In this document: positions 45,091 to 58,627 of the stretch, one piece after another
Layout: each line of letters begins with the position of its first letter
How positions within the stretch are numbered: the stretch's first letter is position 1
NCBI RefSeq assembly: GCF_000003815.2
Contig: NC_049993.1
Location: 12,032,098 to 12,096,097 of the forward strand
Direction: 5' to 3'
Source of the DNA: Branchiostoma floridae
Taxonomy: Eukaryota; Chordata; Leptocardii; Amphioxiformes; Branchiostomatidae
Length of the DNA: 64,000 bases
Notes under the pieces: model-generated
The model's database searches: none
What the model saw: the letters and a program-made list of their open reading frames with translations, nothing else
Told to the model about the DNA's origin: nothing
Program-made: the position numbers and the translations under genes

Positions 45091-46445
45091 TCTGACCGTC
45101 CCGAACGAATAAGGAACATGTCTAAGCGAAGTTTCACATGTGGGCGGTTTGCCAAACCGATAAAGAATGACCCTTGTTCCCCGGCAGCAAACAAGAGGTT
45201 TCTAAAGTCTACAGGACAGGTGTTTGTCCTTTTTATAGACCACACCTTGCTAATGACAGAATTCTACATCGTAAAATAATTAGGTTTATTATACATCAGC
45301 CTACAATTCCTCTTTTTCAGCATTCCGCGTCATCAGCAAAAATTACGCCCACTGGCGGACAGCCTGGGTATAAAGGGAAGTTTAAAAGTGCAATTTTCGC
45401 TAAGGGAATTTACAATATACGCCCACTAATACGCGTACGTATTTGGATATGACATGAAATTTACAACACAAAACGTTTTAAAAGGTATTGATTATGATAG
45501 GATAACTCGGAAAACTTCGATTTCTCAATCTTTGCACGTGGTATCCTGGTCTTCTCAGAAACATATACGCGACCTATTCGTATGGATAGGAATAAACTGT
45601 GTATACTTGTAAATTACGCGTATAAAATAAGTACAAGTATCGAAGTATGCATGTATTTCAGTTAGCAGTCATGAGAAGTGTTCATAAAACTTCAACAAAA
45701 ACAACCTGTATATCACAAAAAGGCACAAGTCATAATGAATTGTAGGAATTCAAGTACATTTTATTGTACGTTTTCCACAAAGAAGCAAATAGCAAATATT
45801 ACAAATATCATTGAAAAACCCGCATGGTGTCTTGGAATCGACTCTAGGATTAGCCAATTTCTATCATCGATGCAAGGACAGAGCAGACAGAAATACGGGA
45901 AAACAAAAATAACACCCAGACAGTTTGTACGTGTAAAAGTTGTAACTGCCATAAGACAATTTGTCAATTGTGACTTTAGACATGTTTTAATCTCTAGAGC
46001 AGGGGCTATAGTCGGTAAGGACATTGTCATGCTAATATACATGCCTTGGTTCAAAGACTTTCCAAATTTGTTTCAAGATATGAAATTCTAAATGATAATC
46101 CTTTGAATTCATTCCTTTAAAACTCTACCTTTTTCACTCTACCTTTTTATCTTTTTTCATTACAATTAATAACTCATATAAGAAAACATTTTAATGTCAT
46201 TGGTTTTTCGGAATGGTTGAAAAATTCCCTGAACCAATTTCTCTACATTTTGCGCTCGTCAATTAAGATACTTGTACATGTATCTACATTTGTACATGTA
46301 ATAACATCAATACATCTCACTGAAAATTGCACAATATGCAAAATTTGAAAATCACAACACGATACCTGTGACTAACAACATGATTCACACAAAACACGAA
46401 AATGGTCACAAAAATATATAGAATTTTTAATATGTACAATCTATT
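45091..46445. other. Intergenic stretch between the two cytokine-receptor-like genes
   Basis: 5' flank of the short copy. The AT-rich open frames at 45678-46091 show no recognisable domain. The only strong structures between the genes are the foldback and TIR elements further right. Confidence 0.4.
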
Positions 46446-47307
46446 AAGTTATCTCGGTTGGCTAAATTGGCATGTTGACCTTCCACTGTTTTCTTATTAA
46501 TGAATTAAGAAAGAATGGAGCCGTAACCAATGTTGATAGATGGGCATTTAAGAATTCTAAATCTGATTTTTGGGGGGCCAAATTGATGACGTCATCATTT
46601 TTATTGCCTCTGATATTATTTTTTTCTATGACAAAATACAGCACTTTGGTACTTACCACTGTAATGAAACTTCGTTTTTCGTTGCATAATGATGAAAGCC
46701 ACCAACTCACGGTTGCGCAAACTGATATCTCCTAACGATCTGTAGAGATTAAGATAAACACTGTGGTAATTAACATCTTTACACACATTGTCATTTACCT
46801 ACTCATCGTTTTGACGAGAACAACGTTGTGCATCCATCAGATTTGTTGTCGCCCCCCATAACGTCAAGGAAATTATGGTCCGTCTCCTGNNNNNNNNNNN
46901 NNNNNNNNNNNNNNNNNNNNNNNNNNNNNNNNNNNNNNNNNNNNNNNNNNNNNNNNNNNNNNNNNNNNNNNNNNNNNNNNNNNNNNNNNCATCCATTTTT
47001 TAAGCGCTACAGATCATTAGTAGATATCAATTTGCGCAACCGTGAGTTTGTAGCTTTCATCATTATGCAACGAAAAACGAAGTTTCATTACAGTGGTATG
47101 TACCAAAGTGCTGTATTTTGCCATAGAAAAAAATAATATCAGAGGCAATGAAAATGATGACGTCATCAATTTGGCCCCCAAAAAATCAGATTTAGAATTC
47201 TTTCATGCCCATCTAACAACATTCGTTACTGCTTCATTCTTTCTTAATTCATTAATGAGAAAACAGTGGAAAGTCAAAATGCCAATTTAGCCAACCGAGA
47301 TACCTTA
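46446..47307. repeat. Foldback with 300-bp arms around an assembly gap
   Basis: The left arm (46446-46747) and right arm (47003-47307) are reverse complements at high identity, for example ATCTCGGTTGGCTAAATTGG against CCAATTTAGCCAACCGAGAT and GATGACGTCATCA in both. The 100-N gap lies in the loop. Non-coding. Confidence 0.8.
46890..46989. other. Assembly gap (100 N)
   Basis: Exactly 100 unknown bases in the loop of a long inverted repeat, a structure that commonly breaks assemblies. Confidence 0.98.
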
Positions 47308-47582
47308 ATTCCAAACATTGTTTAGTACCATAGTAATTGATTACATTTCACAAGAATAGCCCTTGGAATGGAGTGGACAATTGTTTGTAACCATGATTGT
47401 TATTGGCAGTTTGCTATAGGTTTTATGTTTAACCATTTGGCATTCAGTTTTCATTGCAAATTTAAAGGCAGTTTGTTCATGTCTCACACAAGTTGAGGTT
47501 AGGCAGGAAGAATTTGAGGTCTGAATATGGGGAAAATTTGGTAACAGAAATGGTTTTGAAAAACAGAAGTTGTGGATACAAT

Positions 47583-47801
47583 TAACGCTAGTTCACCTTT
47601 ATCCGCATGGTAACCTATATATGTTGTTTTTAAAAGCGAGATATTTACGGATATCTAGTCGACGGAGGTTGGTTTCAAATTGCAATATCTTCATAGCATT
47701 CCAGTCTGCAACAAACGTCTGTCGACTTGATATCCCCAAATACTCCGACCTTATATGCAACGGATAAAGGTTACCCCGCGGATAAAGGTGAACTGACGTT
47801 A
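47583..47801. mobile_element. TIR element, TAACGCTAGTT ends, copy 2
   Basis: The left end TAACGCTAGTTCACCTTTAT and the right end ATAAAGGTGAACTGACGTTA are inverted. GGTAACCTATAT and the GGTTTCAAaTTGCAATAT core match copy 1 at 37442-37654. Lies 3' of the long cytokine-receptor-like gene. Confidence 0.7.
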
Positions 47802-48023
47802 CCTCCTTCCTAGCCTAACCACGACATGATTTATGATACATATACACAATAAACATGCATTGTTAGAACAATAATTCGTATCACTAACACTTGAGCCTTG
47901 CTAAAAACTTAATTCATCTTTTCAAACCTCTATTAGCTAAGCCTTTACCCTGCTTGAGACGACTCTACTTAATATAAAGTCTACTGATGCATGTTGGCCA
48001 CATCATAACCATACATTATCAAC

Positions 48024-48222
48024 TACTGTAAATGCGAAACTATCGTGGTGGTTTAATGTTCGCGTTTTTTGCGGTGACCACTTCACCGCAAACTTAAAAC
48101 CACCGCAAACATATTTTCCATGGCAGTAAGAAACTACAGTGCATGGTGCTACCGCGAAAAGTCCCTTTTCCCGCTACTGCGAAATTAGATCCCAGAGAAT
48201 TTAAATGCATTTACTCGGAGTA
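48024..48222. mobile_element. MITE with TACTGTAAAT ends, copy 2 (reverse orientation)
   Basis: TACTGTAAATGCG at the left; the right end (GCATTTACTCGGAGTA) is degraded. The interior reads as the reverse complement of the copies at 8279 and 62079: GCTACCGCGAAAAGTCCCTT, GTGACCACTTCACCGC. Confidence 0.7.
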
Positions 48223-48444
48223 TTGTACTAATACTAATAGCCTTATAGACTAAGACAGTACAACATGCTCTACCGGTAGTACAGACATATAGCCTGAACA
48301 CAGCATCACACTTGTAGTTGCTGAAGTATAGCTGCAATTTGAGAAAATACAGTATCCCTGCACATTGTTCCTGTGAGAATTCATTACTTAAAGAAGTTTC
48401 ATAGATACATCATACAGCACATGTCTAATATAATGAGGCGAGTT

Positions 48445-51400
48445 TCAAGCATTGGTAACATAAGGTGCCTCGTTTGGGTCAAACATTTTACACTTTACAG
48501 GACTAGGACTTTCTATATAAGGAATATCAGCATGTTTGGGGCTGCTTTGTTCACTTTTAGGAACTCTTTCAGACTTGTTCCCTTTTGTTCCTGTATTACT
48601 AACATAGTTGACATCCAAATCCTTTCTATAGTCCCTTTCAGCAGCCAACTTGGAACAGTCCGTTTTTGTGTCTAGGTTATCCATAGATGAATGTGTACTG
48701 GTGCGGTGCTTTAAGCCCTCTACCATTTTAGAATCCTGCTTGGTGACATAGTTGACTTTTAAGTCCTTGAAATTGCTATCAACATTAGCAAGCTTGGAAT
48801 AGTCATCAAAATTGTTCTGTTGATTGTCTGAAGCCAAGTTTTCAGCCTTGCTCACATCTGATTGGAGGGCTGCATTCTCGTCCGATGCATTGCTATAACC
48901 GCTGCTGCTACCGCCAACGGAGTAGTGGGCCTTTTGTTCCGCTACGTTGAAGTCCACGTTGTTGTTCCCGTAATCGGACCCGAACGCAGAGTCGTGCGAC
49001 CATTGGCGCTCCACCCGCAGCTTGCTGAAGTCGTCCAGGATCTCGGGAGTTTTCCCCGTTTGTTCACTCACTATGTGCAGGTTATTCAGGGTCTGGGGCC
49101 CGTCAGGAATGTAGCAGTACACCCCCTGCATAGTAAAAGAAAAAGAAAAAACTTGTTTAGCCTTTTTACCTACCTTTTGTTTTGTTATTCTATCATTAAT
49201 TTTGACTATTACGATGACTCAAGCTTTGGTCATGTAAGGGCCACCAATAAAATAAAAAACCTAAAAAATGCATCATCTTTGTAATCCAAGTATACTTTTA
49301 AAGAGAAAAACAAGACATAGCAGTTTCATCTTGTCTAAATGATCGCCGAAACCTGTGTGGCACATGTGATGCACCAACTGCATGTAGTTAGTGGAAAAAT
49401 TTATCCACATCGTAGAAGAAGAAGAAGTTTTTATGTGTACACGTGTGATAGTAATTAATACATCTGGTACTGAAGAAGACTGTAGTTTTCCTATGTACAT
49501 AATACAGGCACTGAGGAAAACTGTAGCTTTCATATGTTTATAATACAGGTACTGAAGAAGACTGTAGTTTTCATATGTGCACACACATGTAACGGGGGCC
49601 GCCCTAAGATGGTTCCCGTCGTAAGACGGTACGGATTTTTGCTGATCTTATTATCCATAAGTACACCGTGTTTGTTGCCACTGACTATGCTGATTACAAA
49701 GGTAAATAAACCAGGTCCATGCACACAGCTTTAATTTGCATTCCACGTATACTTTAACATATTTACTTCATGTTTTTTTTAAAAACAGAATTCTAACAGT
49801 AATGTTGACAGTGCTGAATCACTGCGGTCACCGGCCTCTGCGCATTGGCGGCTCGTGTCGCTAACTATACGAACTCTTCCAAGCAGTCACACAACTGCCA
49901 TGATACACATAAATAAAGCTCCATAAAACACTATGAATATGGGTCTTCAAATGTTTGTTGAGTAGAAAAGCAACCAAAAGGAAGCGACATAAACATTGCC
50001 ACCATTGTACTCCCAAGGGAGTGTGGCCGTGAAGGTGGCAGACTAGAGAACGCTCCAAAGATTTATTTTACTGTAACAAATGATTCGTGCTGTCTATGAA
50101 AATAAGACTTGATAGAGAGATGTACATGGTATTTTCATATAATCAGACAGAGTTTTCTTGATGTTGGCGGTGTCGCTTTTTCGTAATGTTTTTTTTTTTA
50201 GTCGGGCATTCACAATCAGTTCATTCAGCCCATTGCTCGTAAAAAACATCAGCTGGATTGTTCTAGGTACAGCCTTCCTCATGTGAGACAAGAAGTACAT
50301 ACAGTCACGATTTTACTGTCAAAAGAAACTTAAGCTAAAATATCATACTGTTAATTTTTTTTCCTTAAATTTACCACTTACTTCTGAAGAGAGCAAAATG
50401 TAAAAAAGCGTACCAAGTTAGGCACACTGTCCAGCGTAGCACAAAAATGGAAGGTTACATACACGAAATTGTCTCACAGTGTTTGCCGCTTGTAGCACGC
50501 AGCACGAAAGGTTCATGAACCACATGAATACATTTCTTATTCAAGTATGTTGTTCAAATCTATGTGTTAAAGATTCAGTCATCAAAATTTGACCACTCTC
50601 AGGCAACTAGCGATAGAGCGCCATGAGTTTGAGCGCAAGAAAAAGCGTACCGTGTTGGGGCACCTCCCGTTAATGCAGGGAAAGAATGTATCTTTCTAAC
50701 CTGGTTTGTGTCAGTGATGAAGTCTGCAGGTCCAGGGACATCATTCCTGCTACTCTTGTACCTAAATGGTATTTGTATAAAATGTTGTGAGCTTGGCATA
50801 CATGTATTTCTAACTTCCAAGTGTAAGAAAAGGTTTAGTTTCATTATACAACAGTTTGCTTTACAAGTGAACTATCAATTGAATAATGTTTGTCAAAGCA
50901 GTATTATGTTAATGAAACTTATATACTTACATTTTCCTAAGACTGGGGACCAGTGCAGCCAGACCCACCATACATGCTATAAGTACAGCAAGTATGATCC
51001 CCACTTTAGCTTCCAAAGCCAGTCTGAGTCCCTGAATGTCTGAAACAGAAGACCTATTTTGTTTTAGGGAATCGCCAAAAATTTAAGCGAGTGGACATCA
51101 TCCATATAGTCAAATCAACACGGCCTAAGTATCTATCAACATGCGATGTATTTTTAAGGTGAAAAAAAAAATCCTTACCCTTAGATGAGGGAGATGTCCC
51201 TGGTCTGGTATCACATGACAGGTATTCAGTAGACACTGGTCCATTAAACACCTCTCCTGTTCCTGGGTCCCTCGTCCGGGCACGTACCCTGAAAAATAAC
51301 TCCAGTCCATCGGAACAAGTGTCAGCCAGCTTGTCATTGGTCCATTGCGTTGTGGTGGTGACGGCAATGTTGTCGTTCCTGAGATCTTTCCTTCCGTATG

Positions 51401-54400
51401 AAACGATATAGCTGATGTCGCGCCCATTTTTCAGCACAGGTGGAGTCCAAGAGACACTTACGTCGCCGTTTGTGGGGTCGAAACGTGCCACTAGATTTTG
51501 CACAATTCCAGGTGCTGAAAAAAGAAAAGAAAATCAATGTAAGTATTGCAATAGGTTATGTTCAATAGACAGGTCTGGGGTGTCAATCAAAATAAGCTGT
51601 TCAACCAGCAAGTCATCATAATACAGAGACCTTGTACAAACCTCCAACTTTGGTTCGAACAAGCTCCACAGGTGACAAGGGTCCACATGGGGTTTCTGCC
51701 GCAGTACAACCTTGTACTTGAATGACGTAGTTGGTGTTTCCTTCAAGACCCTCTAAAACAAACGCTGTGTGGTTCCCATCTGACATGGTGTCATTTCCAT
51801 GTTTAATGATGTAATAACGGATGATTCCATTTGGCTGAGATGGGGGTGTCCAGGATAAGGTGATATTGTTCACAGCGATATCATTGATCTGCACATCTGC
51901 TGGGGGGTCACTCGGAGCTAGAAACACATAGAGGCAAAGGTACAACAAAATGTATTCACTTCAGCATGCACAATTCAGTTCAGCTCAGTTACTGAGAAAA
52001 GAATTCCACTTATCCCTGGCTTACATAGGACTTAAAATGACTGCAGGAATTACATTCTACAAAAATGCATCATTCAACTACTGATATAATTAAGTAAGTA
52101 CAGTGAACAATCAATGATAAATTGACTTGTAATTGGTTGAGTTGAGGTCAGCAAATAGTATCCAAGATGGCTGACCCATGACATCACAAATCATCATGGC
52201 GGCATCCATGAACTGGCAGGTAAAACAGAAACCTGAAACAAGCAGCTGTACCTCACCTGCCTGACTAGTCCGTGCCCCTGTGGGTGGAGACTTGTTCCCC
52301 TCCCCCTGTGATGTAACTGCCGACAGTCTGACTGAGTAGAGCGTGAATGGTTCCAGCCCTGACAGGGAGAACTGTACAGGCTGGGCATCATCCGTGATGT
52401 TTACTGATGCATTCCGCTCAGCTGTTGAAGAAGAAGAAAAAAATTGTTTTTGAACTTTTAGCATTATTTACACTTTAATAACAGCATGTAACACAGTTCA
52501 TCAAGCCAATGTGTTCTCCAAAAAGGGTGGTCATACTAGCTGACTCATACAGATACAACAAAACAAACAAACAAAGAAACACACCAACTATAACAAAAAC
52601 AGAGGTGATAAGTAGACACAAACCTGTAGGAGTCCGCTTCCCCCTGACAGTAGGTGTAACATAGTAATACACCCTGTATGTGGTGATGATCCCCCTCCTG
52701 TCCTGTAGAGGTGGTGGCTTCCATTTCACCAGGAGAGACCTGGAGGTTTCAGCTTGGACTGTCACATTCTGGGGTGGGGAGGATGGCACTGGGACATAAA
52801 AATGGGCAGAATTAACATTTATGATCCAAACAATTGTCAGGGCTTGAACTTCATAATTGTGTATACACACCGATTATTTTGCGCCCTGATTACGCAGTTT
52901 ATTTTAGTATGCCAGAAATACGGCACCATTGAATTAGTCCCTGCTGTAGACTAGACAGTGCTTGCACAACTGTGAGGCCTAAAGGCCAAAGAAAGGAGAT
53001 GGGCACCACCTTATACAGTGTGAATGACAAGTGTGGGTATGATTTTAACTAATATACATAACAGATACACTCACAAATAATATGTTATAGGTTTTAATAT
53101 AAGAAGAAGAAAAAAAAAACATCAAGGACATCTAAGTCACTTTGAAACTTTTGCTCCTGTCAATCTTATTTGTTCCATCTTACAATTATAATTTGCATGT
53201 AAAGCCTACTCAACAATAGAGGATAGTTCAAGATGCCTTCTTACCTCCTTGTACAACATAACCAGCAGCAGTGTTGGATGTCTCACTCTGTCCTGCTGAG
53301 TTCACTGCCTTCACCACAAATCTGTAGCGAGTCAGAGGTCTCCAACTGTCAATCACTTTGATTGACAGCTCATCCCCAGCAACAGACATGTTCTTCTCCA
53401 GCCCCAGGCAGGTTACATCTGTTTCCAGCTCACACCACAGGATGAGGTAGGTTTCAATGCCTCCTACTTCTGCTGGGGGTTGCCATGACAACTGAAGGTT
53501 GTTGTCGCTTGTTGCCATGGCAACGAGGTCTCTGGGAGGATCTGGCTCTGCAGGAGACGGAACATAATTTCCTTAAGTTATGTGTTGTGACAAAAATCTG
53601 TATGAGAACAACGTTATTCTGTCAAAACACTGATACCATCAATTTTGCTTTGTCTAAATTGTCTATGTCAGCAGAGCTTAATTAGCCCTTTATAATAGTC
53701 ACAGGCTAGTTGGGTATCCCAAACTGTTCATGATGAACAGAAAAACCAATACTTGAATAGATAAAGCATTCATTGATTGCCACAGATTAGCATGGGTGCC
53801 ATCCTCTGTAGTGACCACTGGCTCAATACTTACTGGCTTGTGTGTCACTTTTCTAACTTACGCAGCTGCCTACCCCTGTGTCAGGGACCTGGTGACAGCA
53901 GCAGTTTAATCAAACACTGGATACTACTCTAACCACTACTACTACAGCAACACCATAAGCCAGCTCACTTTTCGCTCTGTCCGGAATGACGAGGGACGTC
54001 GCGGGAGATTCTCCCTCCCCGTTATACGCCATGATGTCCACTCGGTAGGCGGACAGTTTCAGGTTGCCCAGGGTGTGGGTGTAGGTCTGAGCGCCGCTGT
54101 CAATCACTGTCAACTCCATCACCTCATCTGTTCTCACGTCTCGGACTCTGATGCGGTACCCCAGGAGAACTCCGTTAGAATCTGTCGGTGACAAAGCCTG
54201 AGGGAGAAAAATACTTGTTAAAGGGAAGCTACACAGAAAATTGAAAAGCCTAGCTACCAAGTACCATACTATGCTTTATATCATAGCCGATCTGTATTTA
54301 CATTCAATATCGGGGTTCTGACCGGTACCATATATAATATATGGTACGTGGCTAAATAATAATATTTAACTTAGTTCAATGCAAACAATTTTGAACTTGC

Positions 54401-57400
54401 TTGCATGCGCTACAATCGAAAACTCAAACTACTGTTTCATTCATTGGCCAGGTTCTTTTGTTCCAATTGACGAAGTAATGTTGACACAATGTGCATTGAT
54501 GTCACATCTTTTGCACTTTTGCACTAAACTTGAGTTTCATCAGGTTGATATGATATAAATAAAATAAAACACAATGTATTCTGTATCACCCTCGGTCTCA
54601 GCCCTCCCGCGGGTCGGATCACCCTCCAGCCTTTGGGCAACACGGTAATCATTTACCCGAACGGGAGGCCTGCCGCATCCCAGGTATTCAACTACAAGTA
54701 GAAGGGAATGCCATCCCTTAAAGTCAGCAGATAACCTCAACGGTGCTGTATGTCTCAACTACTAAGCCATTACCTGCCACTGCAAGGTGACGTTTCGTAG
54801 CCCTTTTCTGTAGTCTAACCACACATCTTCTGGTGTCTGTACCTCAGGACCACGGTCTGGGGCTGAGTTTAAAGAAAATGGCATTATTAAATCATACAAT
54901 CTCTTGATGCGCACAATACAATAAAGGAAAAACAGTTCAACGATCTTGAACCTCTACAAAGTATCTAGAGTCTCTTGTATGTCTAACATAACTACAAAAA
55001 CACATGATTAACGAATAGTTCTGCAACCTCTGAACTCTACTTCCTGTCCTTTATGGTGACACCATCTTCCCACTAACTTCCTGCCACTCTACTGAATGTA
55101 TCCAAATATCTACAAACACAACAGAACACAAACATCCAGACACTCCTAAAACAAAACCTACGTACACATGCAGAGGCACCAATATTACAATATACATTAC
55201 TGTATGCAAAAATAAGTCGGTTTTGTTACCTGTGGCATTAGTTTGTGCTTCCACAGTAAATGTGAACTCTCCCCAATTATTTTGTTTTAATTCAGGCCTG
55301 CACCTGACACAAACTTTGTACAGTGTGTACGGAGTCAGGTTTAGCAGCTCCGCCTTGAAGTTGGATGCATGTCGATACCAGAAAACCGAAACATCTGATG
55401 TCTGCAGCGTGCGAAGAAGACAATTTCAAACAATGAGGTGGTGACGGGCAATGTACATAAATCATCATCATACATACTAGTAATCTTCGTCATATACCTA
55501 AACCATTGAAAAATTGTTGAAAAATTATAAAATCAGATACAACTACATCTATTACACAAGAGAAATGTAATAGATGTTATGGAAATGCCTTGTTAGATAT
55601 GACCACAGAAATGTCCACTAACCATGGTTCTGTTCTGTTGTGAGGTGTATTCAACCTGACAAGTGTAGCTGTTTCCATGCTCTATTATATCTGCACACTC
55701 TGGCATCTTCCATCGTACTGTCAACTGTGTACTGCTGTCAGGCTGCACAGTCAGGTCTTCAGGGGGGTGGGGTTTGGCTGTGGAGTAAAACAGTAGCATA
55801 AAATAAAGCAAACATTTCAAGCAATATAAACTGTGTGCTTTAGCCTCACTGCAGAGTGCAGACCTAGTGAGTGTGTCCTGCTTGTACTTATAGCCCCTTC
55901 ACTTAACCCCTTGTAGTACTGTCAAACCTGCCAAGAAGACCAGGTGGTCCCTATGTGGTCCCTGACTTCATACCTCTGGTACCTATTCCACGTATCGACC
56001 ACCACGAAGGGGGGCATCTATTAATTAAAGTCCACGGATAGTGGTGCGTACCTAAAACCCAGACCTGGAATTGGAGCTAAAAATGTTTAGGTTCATTAGT
56101 CTGTCACTCATATTACGTTTTTGAGGAAGGTTTGTTCAAATAGAACAGTGCCATACTACAGCTGTGTCAAAACAAATTGACACAGTTGCGCCAATGGCGA
56201 AGATTTCCGTTCTGAAAAGAGGTTTGTACGGATGAAACAGAGACTTTCAACATGTGTATCATATCAAAATTTTTCGACACCCACTTGGGAAATGGTTAAC
56301 ACCATCAATTTCGACTTTGGATACAAAAAGTAAAGTCGTATCTCAAAATAAACCCCCCCCCCACCCCACCCAAAAAAAATAATTTGCATTATATGCAATA
56401 GGGAACAGCCATGTAACTGCCCAACGACGTGTGCTGGGACTACCAAACTTGTTGACTTCTCCTTAAATTTACTTGGCAACAAGTTTAAGATAATAAAATA
56501 AGTTTATGATATTTTGTGTTGCCATGGCAACAGGCAACAGGCATAGTTTACAAAATTCAGTTAGAACCAGTCTGAAGTTAGAACCGTTTAGAACCGGTCA
56601 GAACCAGTTAGAACCAGTCAGAACCGGTCAGAACCAGTCTGAATCAGTTTGAACCGGTCAAAACCAGTTAGAACCGGACAGAACCGGTTTAAAGCATTTA
56701 GAACCGGTCAGAACCAGTTAGAACCGGTCAGAACAGGTTTGAACCGGTTAGAACCAGTTAGAACCGGTCAGAACCAGTTTGAACCGGTTAGAACCAGTTA
56801 GAAGCTGTCAGAACCAGTTAGAACCGGTTTGAACCATTTAGAACCGGTCAGAACCGGTTTGAATCAGTTAGAACCGGTTTGAACCGTCAGAACCAGTTTG
56901 AACCGGTCAGAACCGGTTTGAACCGGTCAGAACCTTTCCCTTGTGTTCTAAACCATCTTAAACCTTCCATAGACAGTGACATTTGCACTGGAAAGAGACA
57001 AAAACATTTCGTGGTTATAACTGCCCTTTTGTGTTTACAATGGCTGTATATAATTTCCATATATTTTTCACATTGTATTTCAATTCACGCTAACATGCAA
57101 TTTTATATGCACCATTTCTCCTTAGCCTGACTATAATCGCGCTCCAGCGGTCGGCTTTACAATATTGCCGCCAACCTATAGATTGTGTAAACACAGGCTA
57201 GTACATCCCCCTCAAAAAAGAAAAATTTCTAGTACACATAATATGCAATGATAGGTTCAGGTCTGGACTTAAAGTCCGGACCTGAACCTGAACTGCTGGA
57301 CCTGAATCCGGACCTGAACCTGAATACACTGGACACATGTAGTTGTACCAAAAGTACTGGTTGAGATTAAAACATGTCTACCGCAACCAAACAGTAAAAG

Positions 57401-58627
57401 CATTATGCATCACCTCTACATACAGCAGAAAATAATGACTTCTTAATCTAAGCAATGAAAGCATGGTACTTTAACGGTTGAGTGCCTTTCAATCTTTTTA
57501 GTCCATGAAAGTTTTATACATGTACCATCCATGCCTTGATTGCCATTATGTTCATCAGGTTCAAAGAGATATCAGGTGACCTACCTATATCAGTTTTTTG
57601 AAATCTTATTGTTTGGGACTCTGAGTTGGATGTTTCCACCTTCACTTCAAATGTGTCATGAGTGGATTCACAGTGCAGAAACGGGATTTCACACATGCCG
57701 TCTGATGAACTGCTACACACTTGCCATGTGGTATAGCTGAAAAACAACACGGAACAACTTTTTACGATTTGCAATACAAAACATTAGGGTTATACAATGT
57801 ATATGTAACATAGAAAACAAACTAGACTACCGGCCAATCAGAAAGCTTGAAAGGTAGTCATCTAACTTCTCAGTCTGGCGAGCAGAAAAAATAAGAAGAA
57901 CGGGCCAGAGAAAATAAAATGTTTTTCTTCAGAAAAATAAACATAACATACAGGAAATAGCACAACAATTATACTTTAAGTTTAACACATAGCAAATCTT
58001 AACTTTTAACAATCGAATAGTTTCCCCAATTGAACCAGAGAAATCTGTATTTTGAAAATGTCAGCTCAGCATTTTGAAAGTATATTTGTTATATATTTGA
58101 ACTGGACTAAGCTACTTTGTACAATGTACTAGCACATTTAGGTGACATGATAAAAACTGCAGTCAAACTGAGGATGCAGCCTTTTAACCTTGTGCATGAT
58201 GATGATGGTTGCAGTTTGAAGAAGGGTGAGTATGAAACACCAGGCTGTGTGTGCCATGTACATGTGATGTTGGAATCTTCGTGGGTTGCACTGCACACTG
58301 CACAGCTCAGTCCCAGGGCTGCTAGAAGTCAGATACAAATATGAACACACAATACTATATACTAATAGCACATTTTTAGGTACATGTATTAAACAATATT
58401 CTGCGTGCAAGTAAATTAAATGTACAATATTTCCAATCCCTTCCCATTCAAAATCAGCCAGGACTTTTCCAAAATCACCCCTGTACAAAAATGGTCAATT
58501 CTAAAATACTCCTTTCTTTTAATACAATTCTGTAATTCCCAGGACACATGAAATACTTACAGGCATCTGATGTTTGCATTCCAGCCAGAATACAAAGGAT
58601 GGTGGGAATGAAGGTATGTTCTTGCAT
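48445..58627 (-). CDS. Class I cytokine-receptor-like (gp130/Domeless-type) protein, long copy
   Basis: Fifteen minus-strand exons: 58627-58561, 58321-58189, 57736-57585, 55777-55623, 55401-55230, 54862-54774, 54197-53969, 53547-53245, 52788-52624, 52421-52257, 51917-51642, 51514-51179, 51039-50931, 50761-50701, 49125-48445 (3093 nt, 1030 aa, all phases agree). Signal peptide; N-terminal receptor module with SNITCTW (the Cys-x-Trp hallmark of class I cytokine receptors) at about 24-117; second module (118-226) with paired Cys and NNWGEFT (W about 212) at the WSXWS position; five fibronectin III domains (227-747); transmembrane helix (IILAVLIACMVGLAAL); Box1-like NDVPGPADFI at about 790-800; 226-residue Ser/Asn-rich tail with about ten Tyr, including VNYVTK, VNYVSN, IPYIES and APYVTN. 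An upstream in-frame Met (MTRRERSK) could extend the start by 11 residues. Ligand unknown. Confidence 0.8.
54545..54760. repeat. Unclassified GC-rich interspersed repeat (tentative)
   Basis: A GC-rich block (CCCTCGGTCTCAGCCCTCCC, CCCGCGGGTCGG, CCCGAACGGGAGGCC) stands out in an AT-rich intron of the long cytokine-receptor-like gene. It has short internal palindromes and an AT-rich end, as in a SINE, but I cannot name a family. Confidence 0.3.
56560..56942. repeat. Minisatellite, 10-bp unit GAACCGGTCA and variants
   Basis: More than 30 units of GAACC(A/G)GT(C/T)(A/T) with occasional insertions, in an intron (55778-57584) of the long cytokine-receptor-like gene. The ACCGGT core is itself palindromic. 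Confidence 0.9.
57250..57335. repeat. Short tandem repeat, GGACCTGAACCTGAA type
   Basis: Repeats of CCGGACCTGAACCTGAA with an inverted copy (TTCAGGTCTGGACTTAAAGT) at the left, in the same intron as the GAACCGGTCA minisatellite. Confidence 0.7.
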
